Source of the DNA: Acidimicrobiales bacterium AG-410-I20
GTDB taxonomy: Bacteria > Actinomycetota > Acidimicrobiia > Acidimicrobiales > MedAcidi-G1
Length of the DNA: 37,759 nucleotides
Direction of reading: 5' to 3'
Assembly (NCBI GenBank): GCA_949538625.1
Contig: CATISD010000038.1
Span: 1 to 37,759, forward strand
Translations under genes and position numbers: made by a program
In this document: positions 16,552-25,856 of the stretch, piece by piece
How positions within the stretch are numbered: the stretch's first letter is position 1
How the letters are laid out: each line of letters opens with the position of its first letter
Notes under the pieces: model-generated
What the model was told of the DNA's origin: nothing
Database searches by the model: none
The model's input: only the letters and a program-made list of their open reading frames with translations

Positions 16552-16844
16552 GTTGGGATTCGTTACTCGTGCTTTCTGGAGGAGCGTATCTATTCAAGTT
16601 AGTTGGAGTTATTGCTGGCAATCGGCTATCAAGCAGATTTGAATCGGTGATAGCGCTTCTTCCACCTGCGTTATTTTCTTCAATTATCGTTCTTATGTCG
16701 GTTGCAGATGGCTCAACTCTCGTAATAGACGCTCGGTTAGTTGGAATAGGAGTTGGAGCGATAGCAGTGTGGAAGAAAGCTCCTTTTATTTTTGTCATCG
16801 TTGCTGCAATGGCATCAACGGCTATTTGGCGCGCAGTCACCTGA
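16548..16844 (+). CDS. azlD: AzlD-family branched-chain amino acid exporter, small subunit
   Basis: 98 residues with three to four hydrophobic segments. VLSGGAYLFKLVGVIAGNRL and ALLPPALFSSIIVLMS are typical of AzlD/YgaH. It overlaps azlC by ATGA, the usual arrangement, and provides the second half of the transporter. Confidence 0.88.
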   Translation: MSWDSLLVLSGGAYLFKLVGVIAGNRLSSRFESVIALLPPALFSSIIVLMSVADGSTLVIDARLVGIGVGAIAVWKKAPFIFVIVAAMASTAIWRAVT

Positions 16845-16857
16845 GTAACTTCATCTA

Positions 16858-17574
16858 TTGACTAGCGTGTCAATTGTGGATCATTCTGAAGAACTTCCCG
16901 TTATCCCGCCTGGGGTGTCTCCTTCGATAGAGCGCATGCTTTCTCGTCCACGCCCAAGATGGCGAGGGAGAATACATCGTGCAGCCATTCCATGTTCAAT
17001 TCTTACTGCCTTACTTGTCGCATTCAATGTTCCAGCGGGACCTGACCGTATCGGAGCACTTATTTATGGGGCAGGGGCGACTTTAATGTTTGTGGCTAGT
17101 TCTATAGTTCATTTCAAAAAATGGCCGATACCGATTTGGGAGAAGTTATTTCGGTTTGATCATGCGGCAATTTTCGTTCTCATTGGCGCCGGCGCCACTC
17201 CAGTAGCAATGAGTGCATTAGATGGAAGTGCGAGGACTCTCATGTTGCTTGCGGTTTGGATAGGCGCCGGTATAGGAGTTGTTATGCGGCTTCTTCCATT
17301 CCATCCTCCGAAAGGCTTGATGAACACTCTATATATTTCTCTTGGATGGGTACCGATAGTTGTAGCTCCTGAAATATTTCAATCACTAAATGGAATAGCT
17401 CTTGCTCTTTTGATATCTGAAGGAGCTTTATACTGCGGGGGAGCGTTAATGCTCGGCGCACGCTGGCCAGATCCCTTCCCAAAAGTTTTTGGTTATCACG
17501 AGGTGTGGCACGTTTCTGTAACTACCGCAGTGTGGCTGCATTACGTATTAATTTTGGTTATTGCAAACCCCTAA
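16858..17574 (+). CDS. PAQR/hemolysin III family membrane protein
   Basis: 238 residues, about seven hydrophobic segments. Conserved zinc-type residues are visible: SSIVHF, FDHAAIF and the C-terminal HEVWH. This fits the bacterial YqfA/HlyIII members of the PAQR superfamily, proposed membrane hydrolases. It is 13 bases after azlD. The TTG start at 16858 has no ribosome site; GTG at 16867 or 16876 is equally likely. Confidence 0.85.
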   Translation: MTSVSIVDHSEELPVIPPGVSPSIERMLSRPRPRWRGRIHRAAIPCSILTALLVAFNVPAGPDRIGALIYGAGATLMFVASSIVHFKKWPIPIWEKLFRFDHAAIFVLIGAGATPVAMSALDGSARTLMLLAVWIGAGIGVVMRLLPFHPPKGLMNTLYISLGWVPIVVAPEIFQSLNGIALALLISEGALYCGGALMLGARWPDPFPKVFGYHEVWHVSVTTAVWLHYVLILVIANP

Positions 17575-17609
17575 CAAATTTTCTTGCTGCCGCAGGCTAA
17601 GTTGCATAT

Positions 17610-17984
17610 GTGCGATACAAAGCAATTTTCTTTACTTTGATTCTTTTTACTTTTTCTTGTTCCTCAAGATCAATATCGGATCCAACTCAAGCAAAAGATT
17701 GCAGTGAATTAGTAGAGGCCGGGAAAGCAGTAGCAGAGCGTGTTCTGGAGAGATTAGATGGCCAGACATTGGAAGAATTAGAAGCAGCGAATCCTGAAGA
17801 ACCACTTGCGCCAATTGATTATTTGATGCGAGTTGAAGAATTTGAAAATCAGGCGGGAGTATTAGGTTGCGGCAAAGATCAACTTCGATTACAGGCATGC
17901 TCGGTATACGCTGATCTAGAGGTAAAAGCTAGCGGCGATTTAGCTCGTGACTTTCTTGCCCCCTATCTTGAATCCTGTAGTTGA
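17610..17984 (+). CDS. Small putative lipoprotein, unknown
   Basis: 124 residues from GTG. Basic N-terminus, a hydrophobic core (residues 5-16) and Cys17 after FTFS suggest a lipoprotein signal, although the lipobox is weak. The mature part is acidic with four further Cys (in KDCSEL, LGCGKD, QACSVY and ESCS). No family recognised. Preceded by a short 35-base gap. Confidence 0.6.
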   Translation: MRYKAIFFTLILFTFSCSSRSISDPTQAKDCSELVEAGKAVAERVLERLDGQTLEELEAANPEEPLAPIDYLMRVEEFENQAGVLGCGKDQLRLQACSVYADLEVKASGDLARDFLAPYLESCS

Positions 17985-18058
17985 TAAATGAAAATAAATC
18001 TGTTTAGAACAACAAAAAATGGCAGTATGCATATACGTCATCTATTTAATGGAGTTAT

Positions 18059-19258
18059 ATGAGTGCATCACGTTTATCTCAACGCGTTGGGGCGATAGCT
18101 GAATCAGCCACAATGGCCGTTGATAAGAAGGCTAAGTCATTAAAAGCTGCCGGTGAACCTGTAATAGGGTTTGGCGCAGGTGAACCAGACTTTCCTACCC
18201 CAGAACACATTGTAAAAGCCGCTGTTGAAGCATGTGAAAATCCTGCGTCTCATAAATACACACCTGCGGGGGGTTTACCTGACCTTAAAGAAGCTTTAGT
18301 GGCGAAAACAGAACGTGATTCAAAGTGGCGACCAGATCCTTCGCAAATACTTATCACAAATGGAGGAAAGCACGCCGTCTATAACTCATGTGCTGTTTTG
18401 TTGAATCCAGGAGACGAAGTGATATTGCCAGCTCCCTATTGGACTACATATCCAGAGTCAATAGCTTTAGCCGGCGGCAAGACTGTGCCGGTAATGACCG
18501 ATATCAGCAATGAATTCCGAGTCACCGTTGAGCAATTAGAGGCCGCTAAAACAAATCGAACGAAAGCATTGATGTTCGTTTCTCCTTCAAACCCGACAGG
18601 TGCGGTGTATCCAAAAGAGGAGATGGAAGCTATAGGGCAATGGTGCCTTGAAAATAACGTATGGGTAATAGCTGATGAGATATATGAGCACTTAACGTAT
18701 GACGGACATGAGCATCATTCCATTCGTTCGCTTGTTCCAGAACTAGCGGACACGTGTTTGATCGTAAATGGTGTTGCCAAAACTTATGCAATGACTGGCT
18801 GGCGTGTGGGTTGGATGCTAGGCCCAGAAGATGCGATAAAAGCAGCAACTAATTTACAATCACATGCTACGAGCAATGTAGCTAACGTTTCACAACAAGC
18901 AGCTCTTGCAGCTGTTGCCGGAGATTTATCCGCAGTTCAAGAAATGAGGTCCGCTTTTGATCGCCGGCGACAAACTATGACGGAGATGCTGCAACAAATT
19001 GAAGGCATAAAAGTAATTCCACCACAAGGTGCTTTTTATGCATACCCAGATCTCACAGCATTTCTAGGTAAAGACATTAAAGGCGAGGTCGCTCAGACAA
19101 CGAGTGAACTTGCTGGAATTATTCTCGATCAGGCTCAAGTAGCGATTGTTCCAGGAGAAGCATTCGGCACACCTGGTTATGCCCGCCTTTCCTTTGCCTT
19201 AGGTGATGAAGATCTAAAAGAAGGCATTGAACGCATTTCTAATCTGCTTAGCAGTTAA
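18059..19258 (+). CDS. aspC: Class I pyridoxal-phosphate aminotransferase (aspartate aminotransferase type)
   Basis: 399 residues. [25 protein letters not shown], the APYWTTYPE segment, [18 protein letters not shown] and the PLP lysine in [13 protein letters not shown] (Lys241) match prokaryotic 1-beta-type aspartate aminotransferases. It transfers the amino group of aspartate to 2-oxoglutarate; a broader range (including prephenate) is known in the family. GGAG lies 5 bases before ATG. A peptidase gene follows after 3 bases. Confidence 0.92.
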   Translation: MSASRLSQRVGAIAESATMAVDKKAKSLKAAGEPVIGFGAGEPDFPTPEHIVKAAVEACENPASHKYTPAGGLPDLKEALVAKTERDSKWRPDPSQILITNGGKHAVYNSCAVLLNPGDEVILPAPYWTTYPESIALAGGKTVPVMTDISNEFRVTVEQLEAAKTNRTKALMFVSPSNPTGAVYPKEEMEAIGQWCLENNVWVIADEIYEHLTYDGHEHHSIRSLVPELADTCLIVNGVAKTYAMTGWRVGWMLGPEDAIKAATNLQSHATSNVANVSQQAALAAVAGDLSAVQEMRSAFDRRRQTMTEMLQQIEGIKVIPPQGAFYAYPDLTAFLGKDIKGEVAQTTSELAGIILDQAQVAIVPGEAFGTPGYARLSFALGDEDLKEGIERISNLLSS

Positions 19259-19261
19259 CGA

Positions 19262-21160
19262 GTGAAGATTTCAGCGCCTTACGGATCCTGGAAGTCTCTG
19301 GTTAGCGCTGAACTGGTAGTTTCTGGAGCAGTTGGCTATGGAGAAGTCATATCTCAAGACAACTCTTTCTGGTGGGCTGAATCACGACCTAACGAAGGAG
19401 GCCGTGTTGTTATAGTCCGGGACGGTGTAGAAGTTGTTCCAGATGACGTCAACGTACGCACTCTCGTTCACGAATATGGCGGAGGCGCATGGACAGTTGC
19501 AACAGGCAGCCTGATATATAGCGACTATGAAGATCAGCGCCTTCGCAAAATAGACAGTCAAGGGCGTACTTGTGAGCTAACCCCCGAACCTGAAACAGCA
19601 AGAGGGTTGCGTTATGCAAATGGAGTAGTCACTTCTGACGATGAATGGTTCATATGTGTGCAAGAGAAGCATGTAGAGGACAAAAGCGAACCAGAGAATA
19701 GCCTTGTCGCAGTTTCTCTTGACGAAACCTGTCAGGTCAAAGATCTAGTACTTGGTCCCGATTTTGTATCTAGTCCTGCGATTTCTCCAAACGGAGACAA
19801 AGTGTGTTGGATTCAATGGGATCATCCAAACATGCCTTGGGATAACACCGAACTCTGGGTGGCAGATTTTCAAGACGGAGCCATATCCAATGCTCGCAGG
19901 ATAGGAGACCAACAAGAATCTTTCTTCCAGCCATCATGGGGCCCTGACGGCAAACTTTATGTTGTTAGTGATAGGGATAATTGGTGGCATCTTTACAGAA
20001 TCGAAGAAGACCAATTTGTACAATTAACTTTCGGAAATTTTGAAATAGCAACACCTCAGTGGGTGTTCGGGTTAAGCCGCTATGTATTTCAAGGCGAAGA
20101 AATTTGGTTTGCTTACTCCCAACAGGGGAAAGATCATCTAGCCATTCTTGAGAAAAATGGCGATGTTAGAGAAGTAAATTTAGAAGCGACCAGTATTAAT
20201 TCATTATCGGCCACAAACGATGGAGTAGTAGCAGTTATAGCTTCTTATGAGCAAGAGCCCGCAGTTGTAAAAATCACAGAAAAAGAGCAGGTGCTTTGTT
20301 CAACTCCTCGGGACCTAGGTTTGAGTTCAGAGTGGTTCCCTCGCCCTGAACTACTTGAATTCCCAACCTCAGAGGGAGACACCGCCTGGGCCCACGTGTA
20401 TCCCCCAACAAACCCCGATTTTCAAAAATCCGATGAAGAATTACCACCACTTATTGTTCTTGCTCATGGAGGTCCTACAGGAGCGGCCCGCACCCAACTC
20501 CAACTTTCAATAGCGTGGTGGACAAGTCGCGGTTTCTGCGTCGCCGACGTTGATTACCGTGGTTCAACTAGTTATGGAAGAAAGTATCGGCACCGGCTTC
20601 ATAACAATTGGGGCGTTCTAGATGTTGATGATTGTGTGGCAATAGCTGAGCACTTAGTTCAAGAAAGACGAGCAGATAAAAACCGGCTGGCAATAAAAGG
20701 AGGAAGTGCTGGAGGGTTCACCGTCCTAGCAGCACTTACATTCCATAATGTTTTTTCAACAGGAGCGAGCCGTTATGGTGTAGCTGACCTAGAAGCCTTA
20801 GCCAAAGACACCCATAAATTTGAAGCAAGATACCTAGATCGTCTCATAGGCCCTTGGCCGGAAGCTAAAGACATCTACTATTCCCGATCACCCATAAAAC
20901 ACGCAGACCAATTAAACACTCCGCTGCTTTTATTACAAGGATCATTAGATCCAATTGTTCCTCCAAACCAAGCACACATGATGGTGGACACCTTGAAAGA
21001 GAAGAATCTCCCATATGCACTTTTGGAATTTCCCGACGAAGGTCATGGATTTCGCAAGTCGGAGAATCAAATAAAAGCCCTACAAGCAGAGCTGTCTTTC
21101 TTCGCTGAACAGTTCAGTTTCACGCCTCAAGACTCCTTACCGCCCTTAACGATTAATTAA
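19262..21160 (+). CDS. S9 family prolyl oligopeptidase/acylaminoacyl peptidase
   Basis: 632 residues. An N-terminal seven-bladed beta-propeller region (to about residue 360) precedes an alpha/beta-hydrolase domain with GGSAGG (Ser482), DPIVPP (Asp563) and EGHGFR (His595), a complete catalytic triad. The absence of a signal peptide suggests a cytoplasmic enzyme that trims short peptides. GTG start is 3 bases after the aminotransferase stop, so the two are co-transcribed and may serve amino acid salvage. Confidence 0.9.
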   Translation: MKISAPYGSWKSLVSAELVVSGAVGYGEVISQDNSFWWAESRPNEGGRVVIVRDGVEVVPDDVNVRTLVHEYGGGAWTVATGSLIYSDYEDQRLRKIDSQGRTCELTPEPETARGLRYANGVVTSDDEWFICVQEKHVEDKSEPENSLVAVSLDETCQVKDLVLGPDFVSSPAISPNGDKVCWIQWDHPNMPWDNTELWVADFQDGAISNARRIGDQQESFFQPSWGPDGKLYVVSDRDNWWHLYRIEEDQFVQLTFGNFEIATPQWVFGLSRYVFQGEEIWFAYSQQGKDHLAILEKNGDVREVNLEATSINSLSATNDGVVAVIASYEQEPAVVKITEKEQVLCSTPRDLGLSSEWFPRPELLEFPTSEGDTAWAHVYPPTNPDFQKSDEELPPLIVLAHGGPTGAARTQLQLSIAWWTSRGFCVADVDYRGSTSYGRKYRHRLHNNWGVLDVDDCVAIAEHLVQERRADKNRLAIKGGSAGGFTVLAALTFHNVFSTGASRYGVADLEALAKDTHKFEARYLDRLIGPWPEAKDIYYSRSPIKHADQLNTPLLLLQGSLDPIVPPNQAHMMVDTLKEKNLPYALLEFPDEGHGFRKSENQIKALQAELSFFAEQFSFTPQDSLPPLTIN

Positions 21161-21189
21161 GAGGTTGCAAACGACGGAGTTACTCCGGT

Positions 21190-21195
21190 TAGACT
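21190..21195 (+). promoter_or_regulatory. Putative -10 box of the leuA leader transcript
   Basis: TAGACT ends 7 bases before the ATG of the leader peptide at 21203. A TTGCAA 19 bases upstream (21165-21170) could serve as -35. Its spacing would make the leader peptide mRNA leaderless, which would explain the lack of a ribosome site. Confidence 0.45.
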
Positions 21196-21202
21196 GTTAC
21201 AT

Positions 21203-21238
21203 ATGTACAAAGATCTTGACCTTCTCTTGCTAACTTAG
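21203..21238 (+). CDS. leuL: Leucine-rich leader peptide of leuA
   Basis: Eleven residues, MYKDLDLLLLT, ending at TAG 21236-21238. Five of eleven residues are Leu, with four consecutive codons that are all different (CTT, CTC, TTG, CTA). It lies before a factor-independent terminator in front of leuA, the arrangement of a leucine attenuator. Predicted role: ribosome stalling on Leu codons when charged tRNA-Leu is scarce relieves termination. No ribosome site precedes it; leaderless translation is likely. Confidence 0.75.
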   Translation: MYKDLDLLLLT

Positions 21239-21266
21239 GGCGAACGCCTACATAACGCGTTTGTCC
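21238..21266 (+). promoter_or_regulatory. Leader hairpin between leuL and the terminator
   Basis: GGGCGAACGC (21238-21247) pairs with GCGUUUGUCC (21257-21266) in ten pairs, two of them G-U, with a nine-base loop. It starts inside the leader stop codon and abuts the terminator stem. A ribosome that finishes leuL would cover its left arm, whereas one stalled on the Leu codons would leave it free. This fits an attenuator switch, but it does not itself overlap the terminator, so the exact switching pair is unresolved. Confidence 0.5.
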
Positions 21267-21296
21267 ACCTCCTGTATCAAAACAGGAGGTTTTTTT
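21267..21296 (+). terminator. Attenuator terminator upstream of leuA
   Basis: ACCTCCTG (21267-21274) pairs with CAGGAGGT (21283-21290) around the loop TATCAAAA, followed by seven T in total. It lies 48 bases before leuA ATG, so it must be read through for leuA expression. Confidence 0.8.
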
Positions 21297-21344
21297 AATT
21301 TTCAGCAAAGAAATACAGGAACTACAAAAAGAAAACGGAAAAAA

Positions 21345-22919
21345 ATGGAAAAGTCCAATTCTCCAGAACGAGTAATCATATTTGATACGACCCTAAGGGA
21401 CGGTGAACAGTCACCGGGTATTTCTCTGGACGTCGGAGAGAAACTAGAAATAGCTGAACAGCTCGCTCGCCTCGGAGTTGATTACATCGAAGCAGGGTTC
21501 CCGATCGCAAGCCAGGGAGACTTTGATGCAGTTCACGCTATAGCCTCCGCGGTGAAAGGTCCTGTTATTTGTGGTCTCTCCCGTACCGCACACAAAGATA
21601 TCGATCGCTGCTGGGAAGCAATAGAACCCGCAGAAAAACGTCGCATCCACACCTTTATAGCCACAAGCCCTACCCACATGGAACATAAATTACGGATGAC
21701 TCCTGAACAAGTACTAGAAGAAGCTGCTTCTGCTGTCACAAGAGCCCGAGAATATACCGACGACGTGGAATTCAGTCCGGAAGACGCATCTCGCTCCGAA
21801 TTCGGATTCATGTGTGATGTGCTTCAGGCCGCTGTGGACAATGGGGCTGGAACACTAAACATCCCGGACACTGTTGGATTTGCTACCCCGATGGAATGGG
21901 CGCAGCGTATAAAAGATATACGTGAACGAGTAAGAGGCGATTACGTAATCAGCACTCATTGCCACAATGACTTGGGCTTAGCGGTAGCCAACTCCCTAGC
22001 AGCAGTTGGGGCTGGAGCTCGCCAAGTTGAATGCACCATTAATGGCATTGGGGAACGTGCGGGCAACGCAGCAATGGAAGAAATAGTTATGGCCGTAAAT
22101 ACACGACCAGATATTTACACCGGCATAGATATAGACATACGAACGGAAGAGTTAGCTCGAGCTAGCCGAATAGTTAGCCGCCTAACAGGCTACCCAGTCC
22201 AGTTCAATAAAGCGGTAGTAGGCAGAAATGCCTTTGCGCATGAATCAGGAATACATCAGCACGGGGTCCTTAATGAACGGACCACCTATGAAATTATGGA
22301 CCCAGCTGCGGTTGGGCAAGGAGAAAGCCAAATAGTGCTCGGAAAACATTCCGGACGAGCAGCGTTCAAAGACACTCTTGAGAAATTAGGCATCGACATC
22401 AAAGGCGATGCCCTTAATTCAGCATTCACACGATTTAAAGAACTCGCTGATCGGAAAGTCCAACTCACTGACGCAGACCTTGAGGCATTAGTTGTCGAAG
22501 AAATGGGCGGAAACGTAGATCACGCATACGAACTGGTTAGTATCTCAGCCCAAGGGGGAAGCACCACAACTCCATCCGCAGATCTAGAAATCAATGTTTC
22601 AGGAGAACTGGTGGCTATTTCCTCAGAAGGCGATGGCATGGTTGACGCAAGTTGCACAGCGATCAAAAAAGCTACAGGAGTAGAGGGCCGTCTTACAGAC
22701 TATTCAGTTATGTCTGTAACAGGTGGCGTAGATGCATTAGCTGATGTCACTCTTTCGTTTGTAAGCGAAGACGGCTTAAAGGTCGCAGGACGCGGGTTGT
22801 CTACCGATGTTGTTGAAGCATCAGCTCGCGCTTTCATAGCAGCACTTAACAAAGTTGCACATATAAGAACTACAGGAGATGACCCGAATGCAATTGAGCG
22901 TCCAGGTCATATCGGGTAG
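21345..22919 (+). CDS. leuA: 2-isopropylmalate synthase
   Basis: 524 residues from ATG 21345. [15 protein letters not shown] (with Asp14), [19 protein letters not shown] and STHCHNDLG with His205 and His207 are the Mn- and substrate-binding motifs; the region after residue 390 resembles the regulatory LeuA dimer domain. Condenses 2-oxoisovalerate with acetyl-CoA in the first committed leucine step, cytoplasmic. A longer frame opens at 21261 but would translate through the terminator hairpin, so it is rejected. Ribosome site is weak (GGAA). Expression is probably attenuated by leucine; the C-terminal domain would also give feedback control. Confidence 0.95.
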   Translation: MEKSNSPERVIIFDTTLRDGEQSPGISLDVGEKLEIAEQLARLGVDYIEAGFPIASQGDFDAVHAIASAVKGPVICGLSRTAHKDIDRCWEAIEPAEKRRIHTFIATSPTHMEHKLRMTPEQVLEEAASAVTRAREYTDDVEFSPEDASRSEFGFMCDVLQAAVDNGAGTLNIPDTVGFATPMEWAQRIKDIRERVRGDYVISTHCHNDLGLAVANSLAAVGAGARQVECTINGIGERAGNAAMEEIVMAVNTRPDIYTGIDIDIRTEELARASRIVSRLTGYPVQFNKAVVGRNAFAHESGIHQHGVLNERTTYEIMDPAAVGQGESQIVLGKHSGRAAFKDTLEKLGIDIKGDALNSAFTRFKELADRKVQLTDADLEALVVEEMGGNVDHAYELVSISAQGGSTTTPSADLEINVSGELVAISSEGDGMVDASCTAIKKATGVEGRLTDYSVMSVTGGVDALADVTLSFVSEDGLKVAGRGLSTDVVEASARAFIAALNKVAHIRTTGDDPNAIERPGHIG

Positions 22920-22932
22920 CGCAACTCAAAAA

Positions 22933-25182
22933 CTAAAGTTTGACTACTTCTAATCGATCTAAAGTATCAAGATCATTGGATTGAAGCCGATCAAAACTGT
23001 AGGACCATAACTGATCTTGAATGACAAGTGTGCGCTCAATCTGTGGCATCCAGTAATACCCCTCTGGCTGGCATATAGTTATCATCTTATTTTCAGGAAT
23101 TCTGTCAGTGTCGAGCCCTTCTTCTTGAGCCCAAGCAACAGCTAGATCAGAAGGAATGTATTCGCACCAATGTCCATCCATCTCTGGATAGGTGTCGGCT
23201 TCGCACAGCATGACGGTTCCAAAGATCTGGATTTCTCCTAAAAAGTCGGCAAAATCTTCTTCCTCTAAAACATCACAGACCGGGTCAATAGGGTCTGGGT
23301 TCGCATCCGTATGATCTATGCGCCCTACTTCGGTGATCTTTCCATCACTGATGTCAAGAGCTATTGCACCAGAGAAGTTTGAGTACCAATCATTAAATGG
23401 GAGCACTGCAAGATTTTTAGCTGGCCACCAGAGGAAGGCTCGGTGATCCCATTCGACTGATGAAGAGCCACCAGAAGTAGTCCAAGAATCTATAGCTGTT
23501 GGCTGATCTAGATCTGATACATCAAAAAGAGTGACTTTTGCTCCAGTAGTTTGACCAGTCTCAGTTGCATCTTGGCCTATACCAAGAACAAGATCGTCAC
23601 TAATGGGGTGTAGGTAACCGCTGTAACCAGTTATTTTCAATTCGCCACGCACCACAGGGTTAGTTGGGTCCGATAAATCAACGGTGTAGAAGGGGTCGGT
23701 CTGGCGGAATGTCACGATATAACCAACATCTCCAACAAAACGGACAGAGAAAATACGTTCGCCCCGCCCCATATCACCTACTTCTCCAACAATCTCAAGA
23801 TCGGAGTCGTTACGGATTAGAACAGAGACTTTGGATTCACTGTCATCACTGAAACCCCACGGCCCTCCCAGAGTGGTAGCAACCCGTAAATATCCTTCAT
23901 GTTCAGACATAGCAAATTGATTCAGTAAATGGCCTTCTACCGAACCGGACGCTACATAGCCTGTGGAAGTTGAATCAGAGACATCAAACTGATGAATCGA
24001 AGTTGCATAGTTCTCTGATATTGCTTCCCAACGGCTTTCATCATCTTCAAAAAGAATAGGGTCAAGATAACTTGTGGTAGCCACATAAAGGCTTGAGTTG
24101 CTTGCATAAACCGTTTGCCCATCAGCTAATACCGCAGTTGCAGCCGGAGCTTCAAGAGAGGAATTAAGGTTCACAGAGACCACTGACAAAGTCGAAAATC
24201 CAGCGAATTCAGTCGGATAGTGAACGTTTGTGCAATCTGCTACCAAACCTTCAGAAGTAACTCCATCAGAGTTTTTAAGGACGTAATGGGGGAGCCAGTC
24301 AGTTAAAGTTGTCTCAGAAATAACTTCTTTGTTGAACCTCTCTGCACTTTCTTCCCCTGCTTGATTTTGTGGATAAACAAAAGGGAGTTGGTTTATAGGA
24401 GAAGAAGTCACAATTCGCGCTATTCCATCAACCACTCGAGCGCTAACGTAATTACCATCTACGGTGAGAGTGCTTACTACAGATAGTTCATATGGATTTG
24501 AAATATCGACCTCGATCACACTGGATAAACTCCTCCAATATCCGCTAAATCCTGGCTCAATACCGATCTCTTCGTCGAGAGCGACTCCATCTTCGTAGTC
24601 ACTAAACGAGTCGGTAGAGGCAAGAACAAAAACTCTGTCTCCTGAGAAAAGAATTTCTCTTGGCCAATGGCCTTCAAACAAAATCGAATCACTTAATTCT
24701 GGCGTATCTCCAGACACGTCAATCAGGTGCAGTTCGTTGTTGCTTATAACCATAATTCTGCTTCCATCTGTTTTGATTATGTCTGGTTCATCAATTCCAA
24801 CTTCTTGAACATTTGTCCCTGAGTAGTCGACGCCTTCCGTCATAGAAGATCCCGCATCAGCTTCAAATGCTATGCCTGACTCTGCAACCATCTCTTCGGC
24901 CGCCATCATGGGAGTATCTGTTCTCGCAATTCCGACTGGCCCATACCAACTTCCGTCTTCAAGCCCGTAAGGACCTACTCTGGCACTAGCTTGCTCTTGG
25001 AGATAGGCAAGCAAATTATCGCAACCATCGAAAGAAGCTAGAGCAGAAACGAATTGAACATCGTCAAGGTTAATTTCTTCCAAAGTGGTAGTTGTTACCC
25101 CAGATGTTCCCGGTGCGGTAGTGCTACTGCAAGCCCCAGCTATGAATAGTGAGGCGAAGGCAAGTAAAAGAACTTTTTTCAT
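22933..25182 (-). CDS. Secreted beta-propeller lipoprotein
   Basis: 749 residues. The signal sequence MKKVLLLAFASLFIAGAC predicts a lipoprotein with Cys18 as the acylated residue. SGTNVQEVGIDEPDIIKTDG followed by repeated beta-strand blades matches the 'beta propeller domain' family of secreted proteins found in archaea and actinobacteria. Function unknown; likely an envelope scaffold or adhesin. GGAG precedes the ATG. It is separated from leuD by 67 bases. Confidence 0.82.
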   Translation of the reverse strand: MKKVLLLAFASLFIAGACSSTTAPGTSGVTTTTLEEINLDDVQFVSALASFDGCDNLLAYLQEQASARVGPYGLEDGSWYGPVGIARTDTPMMAAEEMVAESGIAFEADAGSSMTEGVDYSGTNVQEVGIDEPDIIKTDGSRIMVISNNELHLIDVSGDTPELSDSILFEGHWPREILFSGDRVFVLASTDSFSDYEDGVALDEEIGIEPGFSGYWRSLSSVIEVDISNPYELSVVSTLTVDGNYVSARVVDGIARIVTSSPINQLPFVYPQNQAGEESAERFNKEVISETTLTDWLPHYVLKNSDGVTSEGLVADCTNVHYPTEFAGFSTLSVVSVNLNSSLEAPAATAVLADGQTVYASNSSLYVATTSYLDPILFEDDESRWEAISENYATSIHQFDVSDSTSTGYVASGSVEGHLLNQFAMSEHEGYLRVATTLGGPWGFSDDSESKVSVLIRNDSDLEIVGEVGDMGRGERIFSVRFVGDVGYIVTFRQTDPFYTVDLSDPTNPVVRGELKITGYSGYLHPISDDLVLGIGQDATETGQTTGAKVTLFDVSDLDQPTAIDSWTTSGGSSSVEWDHRAFLWWPAKNLAVLPFNDWYSNFSGAIALDISDGKITEVGRIDHTDANPDPIDPVCDVLEEEDFADFLGEIQIFGTVMLCEADTYPEMDGHWCEYIPSDLAVAWAQEEGLDTDRIPENKMITICQPEGYYWMPQIERTLVIQDQLWSYSFDRLQSNDLDTLDRLEVVKL

Positions 25183-25249
25183 TGTGACTCCAGACTAGTT
25201 GTTTCTAGTTCAGACGTCTGTAGAAGTTATTTAGTTCCCGTAGGTGAAT

Positions 25250-25846
25250 TTATTTTTTTGTACTAGGCATCCACTCGGGACGAACACTCTCATAGTCCTT
25301 GATTTGTTGAGTGAAACGCATACTTAGACCAATGTCGTCAAGCCCCTCTAAAAAACGCTCTTGTGTGGAGGATTCAAGAGGGAAAGAGCAAGCAATCGAG
25401 GCTTCTGGGGCCTCTAACGTTAGATTTGCCACGTCTATAGTTATCACAAGGTTTGGGTTTGCTTCCGTTGCGTCGAGCAAACCTTCTCCGATTTCATTGC
25501 TTACTTGAACGGGGACCAAACCATTTTTGGTGCAGTTATTTCGAAAGATGTCAGCAAATCTTGGTGAGATAACTGCTTGAAACCCGTATTGTTGTATCGC
25601 CCACACGGCGTGTTCCCGTGAAGACCCAGTGCCAAAGTTTGGTCCGCCAATGAGCACTACTGCTTCGCTGTAACGCTCGTCGTTGAGAACAAAATTTCGG
25701 TCATCACGCCATTCCGAAAAAAGACCCTGCTCAAAGCCTGTGCGTTCAACCCGTTTAAGCCAATCAGAGGGAATGATTTGATCCGTATCAACATCTGAGC
25801 GACGCAAAGGCACTGCTGTTCCGGAGACAATTTGTATAGCTTCCAC
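25250..25846 (-). CDS. leuD: 3-isopropylmalate dehydratase small subunit
   Basis: 198 residues. DVDTDQIIPSDWLKR, FGTGSSREHAVWA and SPRFADIFRNNC are the swivel-domain motifs of LeuD. With LeuC it isomerises 2- to 3-isopropylmalate. A GTG start follows AGGAGG with good spacing, 10 bases after leuC, so the two are co-transcribed and expected to form the heterodimer. Confidence 0.95.
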   Translation of the reverse strand: MEAIQIVSGTAVPLRRSDVDTDQIIPSDWLKRVERTGFEQGLFSEWRDDRNFVLNDERYSEAVVLIGGPNFGTGSSREHAVWAIQQYGFQAVISPRFADIFRNNCTKNGLVPVQVSNEIGEGLLDATEANPNLVITIDVANLTLEAPEASIACSFPLESSTQERFLEGLDDIGLSMRFTQQIKDYESVRPEWMPSTKK

Positions 25847-25856
25847 GAATCCTCCT

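Noticed and set aside
21261-21344. N-terminal extension of LeuA by 28 residues
   Set aside because: It would translate through the terminator hairpin and T-run; the conserved enzyme begins after ATG 21345.
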